Assembly: GCF_050948215.1 (NCBI RefSeq)
Contig: NC_135155.1
Span: 14,154,001-14,218,000 of the forward strand
DNA from: Halictus rubicundus
Taxonomy: Eukaryota > Arthropoda > Insecta > Hymenoptera > Halictidae
Reading direction: 5' to 3'
Length of the DNA stretch: 64,000 nt
A model generated the notes under the pieces. That model worked only from the letters and a program-made list of their open reading frames with translations, was not told the DNA's origin and did not search any database. Below are positions 46,561 through 58,590 of this stretch, piece after piece. Numbering within the stretch: position 1 is the stretch's first letter; each line of letters begins with the position of its first letter. The position numbers and the translations under genes were made by a program.

Positions 46561-48215
46561 AGAACCAATTTCATCAGTGATCAATGATCCAAGTAAGAAA
46601 CAATGTTGCTGATCGGAGGATCCATTTGGCCGAGTGATTTACGCCTTCCTGAAAAGTGAGAGTCCCGCGGCACTTTCGCGAGCGTGTTAAAGGCCGCGCC
46701 CGTGTTTCCCTGTTCGAGAAGTCGTGCACTTATGTTCGTACGCGTCGTTCGAGCATCCTTATCGCGCGAACAGACCGGGACATCGAGCTCGATTTCCTTT
46801 CGCGGGATCCGAGGTCCTGCGCGAAGGATCTACTTTTCAGGCTCGATCGTTTCGTTCTAGTTTGCATTGCGATTTCGAGTTCGAGTCGATGAACTCTGAA
46901 ATTGATTTGTGCGACAACGTTGCAAGCGAAAGCAGAAGTTTACGCGCGCTCGTATTTTCGCAAGCTCCGCTTCTCGTATCTGGCAATGAACGCAGACAAT
47001 TTTTATTTTCCATCAAACGCCTAATTAATCGTCGCCGCTAGCGACGGAGTCCCCGAGCTAACAAGAATGGCGGAGCGCGTTGAATTAAACACGCCGAAGA
47101 GGATCGACCAGCCCGATAGCCATTTAATCGTGCGATTTACGCGAACAACGGGGGTGTATTTTTAGTTATCGTCGGCGGGAGATCGATAGACGACGAGACC
47201 GTTCCCGGAAAGGCGGGGCCGGTTTCTAATTCCACGTCGTGTAATTTCTGCGTCCGGTTAATTGGCGGCCAGTTTCGCGATTTATGCTGTGACACGGGGC
47301 CAAGCAACATCTGCCCCTGCTGCACCGTATCCTGCGAGATGCCCTAAAGGACTCCCGGCCAATCATACATATTAATAGAGTCTGCGAGGATACGGAACCC
47401 TGAAATCCTTCACGGAATCGATTCGTCTCGTTTTAGGGCCGTGAAACGGTCTGCCCTCGGTAATATTCCTTCCCATGTTCTTTTACGTTCAGTAATCGTA
47501 GCAGCTCGTTGATTAATTAACGCTGGACCTACCGCGATCAAGCGACCGATTTTCGATTTTTCTAGCTCACAGTCACTGAAATTAAGGAGATCCTTTCGGT
47601 GGAAACAATTCAACGAAATTGTTCACACGAGCAGGTATTACGAAAATAATGAATTTTATTTTTACAACGCAATTCGTGCTACTCGCTTTAGGTCCCCGGT
47701 AGGTTCAGATAATTTACAGTTTATAATCAATTAATAGCAGCACTGCTAATATTTTATTTTGTCTAGGCTGGGGTCGGTAAACGAACAAAAGTTAAGCTCG
47801 CAGTTAATTGACGCTTAAAATTGCAAATATTTTATTTCGTCTAAGAAGGATCAAACAAGTGAACACAAGCTGACAGTCAATACCGTTGACACTGGAACAA
47901 TTTTTCTTTCACACGATACGATTGGGATAGAAGAATTCAATCGTGGCTTTCCCTTCAACAATCGACTGTTTCGTTGCAAAATCCGCTCAAGTCTCTCTAC
48001 CACTTCGATCATCCACTGTACATTGTAACAACAAGAACCTCTGAAGAGGACCTCCGGTGCTCTATACACACCAGCTTCCGCTTACTATACCCGATCAGAA
48101 CGAACACACCCAGACCCAACTCCCGCTAGATCAGCAAAGACACGTCTCTCGGTGAATACTCGCGCAGAAGACACGCATGCAGTAAGACAACAAAAACAGT
48201 CGGAGAAGGAGAAGC
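46561..48215. other. Unassigned non-coding stretch
   Basis: Two ATATTTTATTT(T/C)GTCTA words at 47750 and 47827 mark a small decayed duplication. No gene, RNA or transposon is supported. Confidence 0.5.
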
Positions 48216-48218
48216 TGC

Positions 48219-48248
48219 AGAAGAAGAAGAAGAAGAAGAAGAAGAAGA
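48219..48248. repeat. (AGA)n microsatellite
   Basis: About ten perfect AGA triplets. Confidence 0.95.
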
Positions 48249-48428
48249 GAGACAGCACGAGGCAGAAGAGGAACGTCCACGAGGTGTGGTGGCAGGCAGG
48301 TGAGCGCGGGCGTGCGCGTTTCACGTTGGCATTTGCTAATGGCAATCCCGAAGAAGGGGAGACCCTGAAAGAAGGAGAGAGAGGAGAGCCCAGGGAGGGC
48401 CGAACGAGACTTTGTTCTCCTCCCGCGC

Positions 48429-48480
48429 AAAGAGAGAGAGAGAGAAAGAGAGCGAGAGAGAAAGAGAGAGAGAAAAGAAG
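48429..48480. repeat. GA-rich microsatellite
   Basis: About 50 bases of AG with occasional AAA and GCG interruptions. Confidence 0.93.
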
Positions 48481-48578
48481 GTGATCGGGCGCGTTTATAC
48501 CGGCATTACCCTTCTTTCTCTTAGCGCCAGGGGCTCGGGTGAGATACCCGAGCCCGGACCCAGCCGTCCTGCGAGAAT

Positions 48579-48617
48579 ACGGACGGGTACGGAACGGGTA
48601 CGGAACGGGTACGGGAC
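48579..48617. repeat. (ACGGGTACGGA)n minisatellite
   Basis: Three tandem copies of an 11-bp unit plus a partial one. Confidence 0.9.
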
Positions 48618-48754
48618 GAGCACACCCACCTACGATGGGCCGAGCAACGATATATTACTCGCGCGCCTCGTGACACCTCACCTGCCGGGTCTCTCCTTCT
48701 TGCCCCTGCAGCTCTGACCGTCCTCTCTGTACGCCTTTCGGCTTGGATTTTCAT

Positions 48755-50300
48755 ACAGGGTGTCCCAATCCAACGCGTTGCTAGTCGATACCTTTCCTAG
48801 ATCTAGTCCAGGTCCATTTGGAACTAGTGTTCTTTGTCAATGGTGAATTGTGCTATTCCCTCCTTTCTGTAGGACTTTTGATTTGGATTTTCATACAGGG
48901 GGACCCAATCCAACGATCCTCATTGCTACATCTAGTCCAGGTCCATTTGGAAAGACTACTAGTGTTCTTTGTCAATGGTGAATTGTGCTACTCCCTCCTT
49001 TCTGTAGAACTTTTGATTTGGATTTTCATACATGATGTCCTAATGCAACGATTCTCATTGCTAGATCTAGTCCAGGTCCATTTGGAAAGACTACTAGTGT
49101 TCTTTGTCAATGGTGAATTGTGCTATTCCCTCCTTTCTGTAGGACTTTTGATTAGGATTCTCATACAGGGTGTCCCAATGCAACGATCCTCATTGCTAGT
49201 TGATATCTTTGCTAGATGTAGTCCAGGTCCATTTGGAACGCCTGCTAGTGTTCTTTGTCATGAATTGCGCTATTCTCTCCTTTCTGTAGGACTTCTGATT
49301 TGCATTTTCATACAGGGGGTCCCAATCCAACGATCCTCATCCAACCATCCACCTTTGGTAGATCTAGTCCAGGTCTATTTGGAACGCCTGATAGTGTTCT
49401 TTGTCATGAATTGCGCTATTCTCTCCTTTTTGTAGGTCTTTTGATTTCGAGTTTCATACAGGGGGTCACAATCCAACGATCCTCATTGCTACATTTAGTC
49501 CAGATCCATTTGGAAAGACTACTAGTGTTCTTTGTCAATAGTGAATTGTGCTATTCCCTCCTTTCTGTAGGACTTTTGATTGGGATTTTCATACATGATG
49601 TCCTAATGCAACGATCCTCATTGCTAGTCAACATCTTTGCTAGATCTAGTCCAGGTCCATTTAGGAAGACTGCTAGTGTTCTTTGTCAATGGTGAATTGT
49701 GCTATTCCCTCCTTTCTTTTGGACTTTTGATTGGGATTTTCATACAAGGTGTCTCAATGCAACGATCCTCATTGCTACATCTAGTCCAGGTCCATTTGGA
49801 AAGACTGCTAGTGTTCTTTGTCAATGGTGAATTGTGCTGTTCCCTCCTTTCTGTAGGACTTTTGATTTGGATTTTCATACAAGGTGTCCCAATCCAACGT
49901 TCACCATTGCTAGTCGATATCTTTGCTAGAAGTCCGGGTCTATTTGGAACGACTGCTAGTGTTCTTTGTCAATGGTGAATTGTGCTGTTCCCTCATTTCT
50001 CTAGGACTCTTGATTTGCATTTTCATACAGGGTGTCCCAATGCAACGATCCTCATTGCTACATCTAGTCCAGGTCCATTTGGGAAGACTGCTAGAGTTCT
50101 TTGTCAATCATGAATTGTGATATTCCCTTCTTTCTGTAGGACTTCTGATTTCGATTTTCATATTGGGTGTCCTACTTAAACAATCCTCGTTTCGAGTTGA
50201 TCGGTACCTTTGCTGGATCACGGACCAGGTCCGTTTGGTGCTTGGAACAATTGCTATTTTCATACAGGGTGTCCCACTGCGACGATTCCTATTGCTGGTT
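48755..50300. repeat. Tandem array, alternating ~131/135- and ~146/151-bp units
   Basis: GTCCAGGTCCATTTGG, sometimes altered, starts at 48806, 48935, 49070, 49221, 49367, 49498, 49649, 49784, 49932 and 50067, with a decayed copy near 50228. Spacings are 129, 135, 151, 146, 131, 151, 135, 148 and 135 bp. Long units contain an extra AGTCGATATCTTTGCTAG-type segment. Each unit also contains CATACAGGGTGTCCCAAT or a close variant, which resembles a transposon terminus. Plus-strand frames run through the units because several spacings are multiples of three. Confidence 0.96.
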
Positions 50301-50897
50301 GATCGGTACCTTTGCTAGGCCCTTCGCTGAGTCTGTTTGATTCTTTAGAAGGCGTACTAATTAGCATAGAAGAAAATGGTACGTCAAAGTGTCAACGTAG
50401 GATTGGTTAAATTCTTTGACGGAGAATGTCGGGCGTTGAAGTCCACCTGAGGGAACCCGGTTCCTTCAGTGTCCTGGGGGACCTTTCTTCCTTTAATTCT
50501 GGCTCTTAGATCCCAACGTTTGCAACATTTGCGGCTGCAACACCCTATAGAAGTGGCCTCGTGTCGTTCCCAACGATCTTCCTCGAGGTGGCTTCCCCCA
50601 GCGACCAGCTATCTTTTCCTCTCCGGTTTCTTCGAGTCGGTGCTTCCTTGTGGGTGGATCAGAGCCCGGGGATACGTTCGCAACCGCGGAACAAAGTGCG
50701 TCCCTTCCGCCATAGAGGGAACAGCGCGCGAGGCCCCGTGAAACGCAGCTTATCCAAGGTTCGGTGACCAGGATCACCACCTCGCGGAAACAATCGTTTG
50801 ACATTACCTGAACGACATTTTTCACAATGAGCTTCAACAATTCGTCACCGTTTGGCCCATTCAATTCGTTCCATCAACACCAGTGTTGCAGTGGTAC
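50301..50897. other. Unassigned stretch
   Basis: Overlapping frames on both strands at 50469-50864 have no recognisable features. No named repeat. Confidence 0.5.
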
Positions 50898-51077
50898 ATA
50901 TACGGGATGTCCAATTTAAACCGATCCTCTCGAATATCTCCGAAAATGTTTCGAACGAAAGTTGAATAACATCGAGCGATGCATGATTGGATGTCAATAG
51001 CTTTTTCGCGGGTGGAGGACATGTGAAAGTCAACCATATTTTTTTAAGTGGAACCATATATTTTTGACATTCCCTGT
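50898..51077. mobile_element. Possible TACAGGG-ended element
   Basis: TATACGGGATGTCCAATTTA at the left faces AAATTTTTTACAGGGAATGT on the opposite strand at the right, so both ends share TAC(A)GGGA(A)TGTC. The ~180-bp interior is not repeated elsewhere in the window. The boundaries are approximate. Confidence 0.4.
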
Positions 51078-53589
51078 AAAAAATTGTTAATCTATTTATG
51101 CCGACAAACCGTTAGTTTGGGCGATATTTTACCGTTTGTGTGACGAAATGCTACTGTACCATACAATGTTCACCGGTATTAACAGGATCGGTCTACGCGC
51201 CGAATTAATTAAATCGCTGCATAAATCAGTCGCTCTGAGCGTTCACCGCGTATTATACTCGGTCGGTCGAACAAAGCGATCGATCAAGGTTAATCGGACA
51301 GAAACAGGTGTGAATACTTAATATACAGCAGGTAAAATCGGCGTCGCGAGGCAAATCGGCCTGTAATTAAAAAGGCGGGCGACTTGTTCGATCGTGTGTA
51401 AAATCGGGGCTCGGTTTTCCAGACAACGCGGCCTCGCCGCGAGAGAAAACCGCGATTCGATTAGCATGCTCCGGCATTCCCGATCGATCAGTCATCCCGC
51501 AATGAATCACCAGAAGTAATTCAGTGGTTCGATGGGTGAACGACCAGTTTATTCCGCCGGTGACACCATTCTCATCTTCTGCCGTGTACGAGCCGGTAGC
51601 TTTATTTTTCTCCGACCGGCGCGGCGATTTCCTAACGGCCGAAGCCCGGCAAGGACGCGATTATGCAAACACAGGCGGGTTGCGACACCGCCGTAAAATG
51701 CATTTCGCGACTCGCCGCGCAACTAACTTAATTGCTAAATAATGCTTAATTAAATAATCCATGTCCGATCGGTGGAAACCGCGCGTAACCGTTGTCGTAA
51801 TTTAGACTGCGAAAGAGACCGACGACGGGAAAATTGCTTGTGAACCGATATCGCCGATCGAGAAACGATCGCGTACCGTATTGCCAGTCTATCGCGAGGA
51901 ACACCACTTTTTATCGGCAGTGCAATTTCTCATCGGTGCGTTATTCAGCGCGCAATGTGACAGATATTTTTTTAAATCGCTTAGATTCAGTATTTCTGCA
52001 CCCCGAATTATAATGGAGCCACTGGCCATTTTATGAATTTTTAAAAATTTTATTTTCCAGTTTATTGATAGTAAACTTGCTTAATAATTGGGGTGCAATG
52101 TCTCAAAAAGAATGAAAAGCTCTTTACACGTTTTAACGTTTATTTTGTGGCAGAAACATTCAGCCATTTTGCAGAGTCTTTATTTTGTTTCAATATTTGT
52201 TCTAGTAAATAGTACCATGGATAGACTTAAAAGAACTGTGCAAGGACTGTGTGGTCAACTCAATATTATTTTATCAATTTTCCCTGCTTTTGGTCTCGTA
52301 AAAATAATCGATTTGACAACTGAGCAGCTCAATTAGTTTCAGCTTTGCAATACTTTCTAGTTTATATTGGAGTTCATTCAGCGATTTGGTAATAAGTGGC
52401 CACTGATAATGTGAGAATTACACGACAGAGATTGATATAGAGATTAATGCGAAGACATATTATTAAAGTAATAGTGAGTAACGACTAAAAATGTTATGGT
52501 TGGAAAATACGGAACGCGACAGATAACATTGATCTAATTCCTATTCTCGTGGCTGTCGCCTCGCGGGGCAGGTCGCATGAGTTATGATATGCGCTCCGGA
52601 TGGCTCGTGACCTTGTCGTCCGGATGTCTCGATCTCATCGATCGATAGATCCATCGGCAAACTACCTCATGCGACTACTTTTTCTTCGTCTTCATCCTGC
52701 TCCTATCCTTTGTACATGTGAAATAAATAAAAGACGTAGTCAATTCAGCTGTATTTCGTGTTATAACATTTGTCGAAAATTTGCATACGGCAGAAATGCA
52801 TACAGGTGCATAAAGATGATAGAACTGCTGATGGGAGGAGCACAAATTGTTCTACAAATTCTCTGCACAAAGTATCTTCAGATCAAGCATATCTCAAAAT
52901 ACTCTAAAAGTGTTCTACGCTTAAATCTGTTTTATTATTAACATTAACCGTACCAGATTTTTTGTTTCACAATCACTGAAATTATAAAGATGCTTCCATT
53001 AGAAATGATCAAATAAATTTCTTCATTCATGCGTACGTTATTACAGAAATTGCGAAAAGCCTGAAGAAATTCAGTCTTGTAATTTGTTTTAAACAAGCCA
53101 CACCAATCGCGTTTAGTGCTCGGTACGGTAAGCGTTAAACAATCTTACAACCTCGAGAAGATTAATACCATTAAAATGATATTTAAGACCGTCTCATATA
53201 GTAGATAAATATTCCTGTGCAACTGTTTTACGTTTGTTTTCATTTCTTAGCTAAATAGATCGCGCTAATTGCACGCACGAGCCTAAGATCGGACGGCTCT
53301 CAAGTTAACTACCTTTTGCGGCGGATGGGTTAATGGCCAGTTGAATCTTATTGAAGCTTTACGGTATCATTACTATCCGCGAGTATAGTTATTAAACTCC
53401 GGGGAGTCGAAGACAGACGGTTTCCTCTTTTTCGAAAGTTCTAAAAGAATCTTTCGAGACTACGACTACAGCTGAACTAAAAAAAAATCAATAACCTCAA
53501 TTCAAAATGCGGTCATATTCTAACTAATCGAAATTTTTTATTTGTTTTAATTCAGACACATACTAATTAAGATACACATCCTCGTGTCT
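51078..53589. other. Unassigned non-coding stretch
   Basis: The longest stretch in which I see no repeat or transposon. It is CpG-rich to about 51970, then AT-rich. Open frames at 51524-51742, 52088-52336 and 52600-52941 have no recognisable domain. If this window holds an unrecognised exon or non-coding RNA, this is a reasonable place to look. Confidence 0.45.
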
Positions 53590-54600
53590 CCGTTTTCGAG
53601 TAAAAATCGACACATTTCTTTTAAAACATTCGTATATTGAAAAATATACAACTCGTACAATTTTTACAATTTTCACTTGAAAAAAATAATTTACGTGCTG
53701 AAGATATCCGCAAACGTGTGTGCAAAATCCCATTGCAAAGAGCTCAGTGGTTACTTTGTAAAAAATTCCTAAAGCTTCACTGTCCCTTGTTCTTGTTCTG
53801 TCTCGTTCTCCCTCGCTCTCCCATTCACTCTCTATTAAAAAATGTATAACTCGTATAATTTTGACAGCTTCCACTTGAAAAAAAATAATTCACGTGCTGA
53901 AGATATCCGCAAATGTATCTGCAAAATCCCATTGCAAAGAGTTCAGTGGTTTCATTGAAAAAAATTGATAAAGCTTCACTGTCCCTTGTTCTTGTTCTGT
54001 CTCGTTCTCCCTCGCTCTCCTATTCACTCTCCATTAAAAAATATATAACTCGTATAATTTTGGCAGCTTCTCCTTGAAAAAAATTAGTTATGCATTTCAA
54101 ATATTCGCAAGTATGTGTGCAAAATCCCATTCCAAAAGATTCAATGGTTCCTTTGTAAAGAATTCGTAAAGCTTCACTGTCCCTTGTCCTTTTTCTGTCT
54201 CGTTCTCCCTTGCTCTTCCATTCACTCTCCATCAAAAAATATATAACTCGTATAATTTTGGCAGCTTTTCCTTGAAAAAAATTAGTTATGCATTTCAAAT
54301 ATTCGCAAGTATGTGTGCAAAATCCCATTCCAAAAGATTCAATGGTTCCTTTGTAAAAAATTCGTAAAGCTTCACTGTCCCTTGTCCTTTTTCTGTCTCG
54401 TTCTTCCTTGCTCTCCCGTTCACTCTCCATCAAAAAATATATAACTCGTATAATTTTGGCAGCTTCTACTTGAAAAAAATAATTAATATACTTCGAATAT
54501 CCGCAAACGTGTGTGCAAAATCCCGTTGCAGAAAGTTCAGTGATTTCCTTGAAAAAAATTCGTAAAGCTTCAATGTCCCTTTCTCTCTCGCCATCTCTCA
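53590..54600 (+). repeat. Module family M, locus 3: 198-bp tandem array, five copies
   Basis: The marker ATATATAACTCGTATAATTT, or a variant, starts at 53644, 53842, 54041, 54239 and 54437, so the period is 198 or 199 bp. Each unit carries the TGTGTGCAAAATCCCATT core, AAAAAATTCGTAAAGCTTCA and CTTTTTCTGTCTCGTTCT. Because 198 is a multiple of three, a 137-codon minus-strand frame (54020-54433) crosses two units. The last unit decays into CT-rich sequence near 54580. Confidence 0.95.
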
Positions 54601-55424
54601 GTGTCAGTGTCTCTTACAACCTCTTACTGTCTCTTTCTCGCTTATGCTCTCTCCGTCTGTTGCTCCGCGTCCCATAGAAACTCGTACCGTCCCATACGAC
54701 CTCCTATCGTCTCGCAGAGCCACCTACTGTCTCTTACCGTCGCGGGCAGTCTTTCACCGTCTCTGTCTTGGTCCTGCGGTCGGTCTCGCGGCGAGTGTCT
54801 CCTATGCTCGCCGTTGCTCGGCCGTGCGACCGCCACTTAATGAAATGTCACAGGTGTCCTACCGATTGCCGAGCTAAATGTCGCCGGCTTCCCATACCCC
54901 GCCTCTGGTCGTAGAGCGTAATCGAGCGGGTCCGCGCGCGATTTCGACTTTACGCGGAATGCCGCGAAGATGACGACAAAGATACCGGTGGCTCGGCGCA
55001 CACGGCAAACCGGCCTCCTAGCGATTCGAGTCGAGCAACGTCCGAGTATACGTACACACACACACACACACATCCATTCGGTCTCTCTCTCTCGGCAATT
55101 CTCTCGACGATCCTCTTCCGATCCTGGAATCTTATCTTCTCCCGGCCCAGGGACCAAGAGGTCTCCGCTGGATCGCCGCTGAACAACTCGCCGACGATTG
55201 CTTTCGATTACCGCGGCGAGATTCGCCGCGAGACACCGGCGATTTCGATTGGATGCCCGCGGAAGTTTGTCGTGACTGGGTTAATTAATTTTCCATGGCC
55301 CCGGGATTGCATTCCGTCTTGCAGGGCGTGGAGCGTCCTCGGCGCACGGGGAATGTGCGTCGAAGTCCCTTGGAAAAACGGGGAGGCTCGAACGCCGAAG
55401 CTTTTCCTGGATTTCAGACTTCGT
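54601..55424. other. Unassigned GC-rich stretch
   Basis: TCTCTTAC/GTCTC words recur to about 54800. Frames on both strands (54601-54877, 54837-55186) overlap and lack features. Confidence 0.5.
55054..55072. repeat. (AC)n microsatellite
   Basis: About nine perfect AC dinucleotides. Confidence 0.93.
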
Positions 55425-55533
55425 AGATTCGCGATAAGGTAGAGTGACTACGTTACCGACAAAAATAGGCAAAGGGCCCATTCGAAAGAGCTGACGAGAT
55501 TATACAGATATTTGGTAATATAGAGCGTATATA
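55425..55533 (+). repeat. Dispersed repeat D, copy 2
   Basis: Matches 41039-41236 with an internal deletion of about 60 bp and is interrupted at its right edge by the inverted-repeat element at 55534. A GAGCGTA word after that element (near 55957) may be the continuation. Confidence 0.8.
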
Positions 55534-55935
55534 GAGGGTCATCCGTTTTTAAACGGCCAAACGTCAACCAGCTATAGAGGACCCCAAATGAAACAACTTG
55601 CACCCGTAACACTTTTTTTGATTCGGTCTTGATTTTTAGATAATTGCAAAAACCCGTCATTTTTTGCGTTCACTTAAGATTAAATGTATTAGGACTGCAA
55701 TTATGTATCTTGATGATTTTTCCTTTGTTTGGTTTAAAATAAATAGGGGCATCTTTTTTATTAAGTCAACTTTTTTGTATGACCTTTGGATCATGGTTTT
55801 TTTTTGACATGGGGCACGCCGTGGAGACTGAATGAAATAACTTCGAATCAAAAATAGTGTTAGGGGTGAAAGTTGTTCCATTTGGGGTCCTCTATAGCTG
55901 GTTGACGTTTGGCCGTTTCAAAACGGATGACCCTG
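55534..55935. mobile_element. 402-bp MITE with ~92-bp inverted repeats
   Basis: GAGGGTCATCCGTTTTTAAA at the left and TTTCAAAACGGATGACCCTG at the right begin long inverted repeats. Pairing continues through CGGCCAAACGTCAACCAGCT and ATAGAGGACCCCAAATG to about TTTTTGATTCG, roughly 92 bp with few mismatches. The flanks are TATA-rich (GTATATA on the left, TATATG on the right), consistent with a TA-type target. The ~215-bp centre is AT-rich and non-coding. Confidence 0.92.
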
Positions 55936-56849
55936 TATATGTATATAATATATATGAGCGTAGATGATACAGGTGTCTCTTGCTAATTTTTGCAGTACGT
56001 TCAACGTGTCAGCGTTGGAGGATTTTTATTTTGCGTAAAGATCCGACGCATCAATATAGGGTGTTTAAAAATTTTAAAAGGTAGAAAAATTAATGGCTCT
56101 TGCTCCTTGCAGTCGATGCGTAAAATTTGAAACTGCGTTGACGACTGCGATACTCCGGGTCAAAATGGACCCGTAGCCGGAGGGCGAAGAGAGTGAAAAA
56201 GAAAGGCACAGAGGGAGAGAGGTAACAGAGAGGAACCTGGAACCGGTGGAAAGAAGCAGCGAAGAAACGCCGCTCGGCGCAAAGTGGATTCATTATGCGG
56301 TGGCCCGCGGAATCCGGCATTTGCATCGCGGTAGCAGTCGCGATGCTATATACGAGGTGGACGCGGACATTAGTTTGCGTCCAGGTGTGCCGTGGCACCC
56401 ATTTAACATCGGTAACACCGCGATCCTCTGCAGAGACACGTTCGCCGAGCCCGATGCTGTTTCCACTGGCCACGAAAAATGGGATCAAACCGCGTCCGAT
56501 GTTCCTTGACCTCGAGAGAATCGCATCTTCGAATCACCAGTGGACGGGCTCGCCTGCTCACCTGCTGATTTCTTCGATCATTCTTCCGAAACTTGCGCCT
56601 CTGTACCGGAACACGATTTTCAAGCTGCCCCTGGGAGAACAAGTCAATTAACAATGGCAAAATTCCCTGACGACCCCGAATGTGGTTACGTCAACCGAAA
56701 AATGACAATTCTGAAACTGTTTCAATTGAACAAGCTAATGACAAAATTCCAAACATTTCAGTATTTTTTAGTATATATTTTCAACGTTGCTTTAACAGTA
56801 GAGATCATCAGCAAGGCGGTAGAATTTGAAACTAATTGATACTAGCATT
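55936..56849. other. Unassigned stretch
   Basis: No gene is supported. A 132-codon minus frame (56090-56488) overlaps plus frames at 56246-56651. ATATAGGGTGTTTAAAAATT near 56054 is an isolated end-like word. Confidence 0.5.
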
Positions 56850-56995
56850 GGCGTAGCCAGGAATTTCCCTAGGGGGGAGATTTCCCTAGAAACTTTTTAA
56901 TGACGGGGGTGGGGATATTTCAAAATGAAATAATATTTTCAATATAATTAAGAGGGGTATGGACCCCTCATCCCTCCAGCTGTGCCTAGTAGTAT
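56850..56995. mobile_element. Possible GGCGTAGCCAGG-ended element
   Basis: ATTGGCGTAGCCAGGAATTT on the left and, inverted, GGCACAGCTGGAGGGA on the right, with CCCTAGGGGGG and its imperfect counterpart CCCCTCAT inside. GGCGTAGCCAGG ends are seen in small non-autonomous elements of many insects. The pairing is imperfect, so this is tentative. Confidence 0.45.
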
Positions 56996-57689
56996 GTGTC
57001 ATGTGAATTTCTTGTAGAAATTGAATCATACTTCTGAATACAGTCACCTTTAAAAATTGGAGGAGGTTTCAGAGAAGTGCTGTTATTGTAGAATTTATTA
57101 TATTAGTTTCTTATCCATAAAATTAAGAAATCATATAGGATGGAAATATGCCAGAGAGAGTAACATAGTTTAGTATTAGTGTCACTTGTGAACCCGACTG
57201 AGCACATCAACGAGCAATTAGTCGCAATGCTTAGGTCTTCCTGTTCTGAAAAAGTTGCTCGTGGGCACACGCGATTTCTTTTAATCGAAAGGCCCGGCCG
57301 CCGCAAAGTGGTTTATAAATACATAAATGGTAAAGCGTGTTGCAGTCCGCTTCCATAATGACACACAGGCCGGTGCAACGCGGTGTAAACATCGCGCGCG
57401 GCGACGTTTGCGGCGCTGCAACAAATTCAATGACGTATCTATTAATGCCGATGTGTATCGGTTCCCCGGGCAATCATGCTATCAAACGGGTATGGAAATG
57501 ATATGTCGCTGGTACCGGGGAAATTAAGTTGTTGTGTCACGTAGCGTCGATGCGGTACGATTATGGTGCTTGTTGAAATGTCAACGAGACAGAAGAGACT
57601 GTATCTACGCACAAGAATGCTCGGGCATACGATGATAAAGGTACATTCAGATCAAACGATAGTTCGAGTATGGAAATTTCTGAAACATT
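56996..57689. other. Unassigned non-coding stretch
   Basis: No gene or named repeat. Overlapping frames at 57103-57527. Confidence 0.5.
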
Positions 57690-58590
57690 TTCGTGAATCG
57701 ATTTTCATTTCGAATAGACAAGCAGATACACTTCCGAGTTTGAAAAATTTTCACAATAGAATGGGTAAACGCCGTTTTGTGAAATTTTTTGTATTTTTAG
57801 GTACGGTTCTGAGGAACATGTGCAAAAATTTTCGGCTTGAAATATTAAATTTTGAATTAGATATTACAATTTTTGTGAAGAGACTTTGTTTTTGATGCTC
57901 AAGGAGATACAGCTGATTTTGACCAATTTTTCATAATGGAATGGTTAAATGCAGATTTCTGAAATTTTTTATACATTCAGATACAGTTTTGAGGAACGTA
58001 TGCAAATATTTTCGGCTTGAAATATTAACTTTTGAATTAGATATTACAATTTTTGTGAAGAGACTTTGTTTTTGAATGGACAAGTAGATACACCTGATTT
58101 TGTAAAATTTGTTATAGTGGAGCGGGTGAATGTAAACTTGTGAGATTTTTACTGTATTTAGATAGGGTTTTGAGAAACGTACAAAAAAATGTTCAGCTCC
58201 AAACATTAATTTTTGTAGTGGTTATTACAATTTTTGTGCAAGGATCTTCTTTTTGCATGGACCTCTACACATAATTATGTTACATTTTTTTATAGTGAAC
58301 AGGGTGAATGCAGACATGCGAAATTTTTTATATGTTTAAATAGGACTTTGAGGAATGTATAAGAAAAATTTTTGTTCAACATATTAATTTTTACGAAGGT
58401 AGCTTCTTTTTGGATTGACAAGTAGGTACACCTGATTCCGAAAAAATGTTCATAGTGGAATGGCTGAATGTGGATCTCTGAAATTTTGATGACATTCGCA
58501 TACGGTTTCGAGGGACTTGTGAAAAGTGATTACTTGAAATATCAACTTTTGTATTAGACATTACAATTTCGATTTTAATGACGCGAGCGT
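57690..58590 (+). repeat. Tandem array K, ~180-bp unit, five copies
   Basis: GAAATTTTTT-type starts at 57781, 57961, 58142, 58320 and 58480 give spacings of 180, 181, 178 and 160 bp. Units share GAGGAACGTA, TTTTCGGCTTGAAATATTAA, ATATTACAATTTTTGTGAAG and ATGGACAAGTAGATACACCT. Copies diverge toward the right. A single unit lies about 2.8 kb away at 61400. Confidence 0.93.

Noticed and set aside
48818..50120. Run of plus-strand open frames up to 205 codons with repeated hydrophobic peptides
   Set aside because: They follow the tandem units. Several unit lengths (129 and 135 bp) are multiples of three, so a frame open in one unit stays open in the next. Frames change or stop where 146-151-bp units occur, which argues against selection for coding.
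54020..54433. 137-codon minus-strand frame with a 66-residue repeat
   Set aside because: The array period of 198 bp equals 66 codons, so openness is automatic. The corresponding frame in the related modules at 19265 and 60066 is broken by stops.
54600..55186. GC-rich overlapping frames considered as a coding exon
   Set aside because: Both strands are open, the plus product is Ser/Arg-rich low complexity derived from GTCTC/TCTCTTAC words, and there is no domain.
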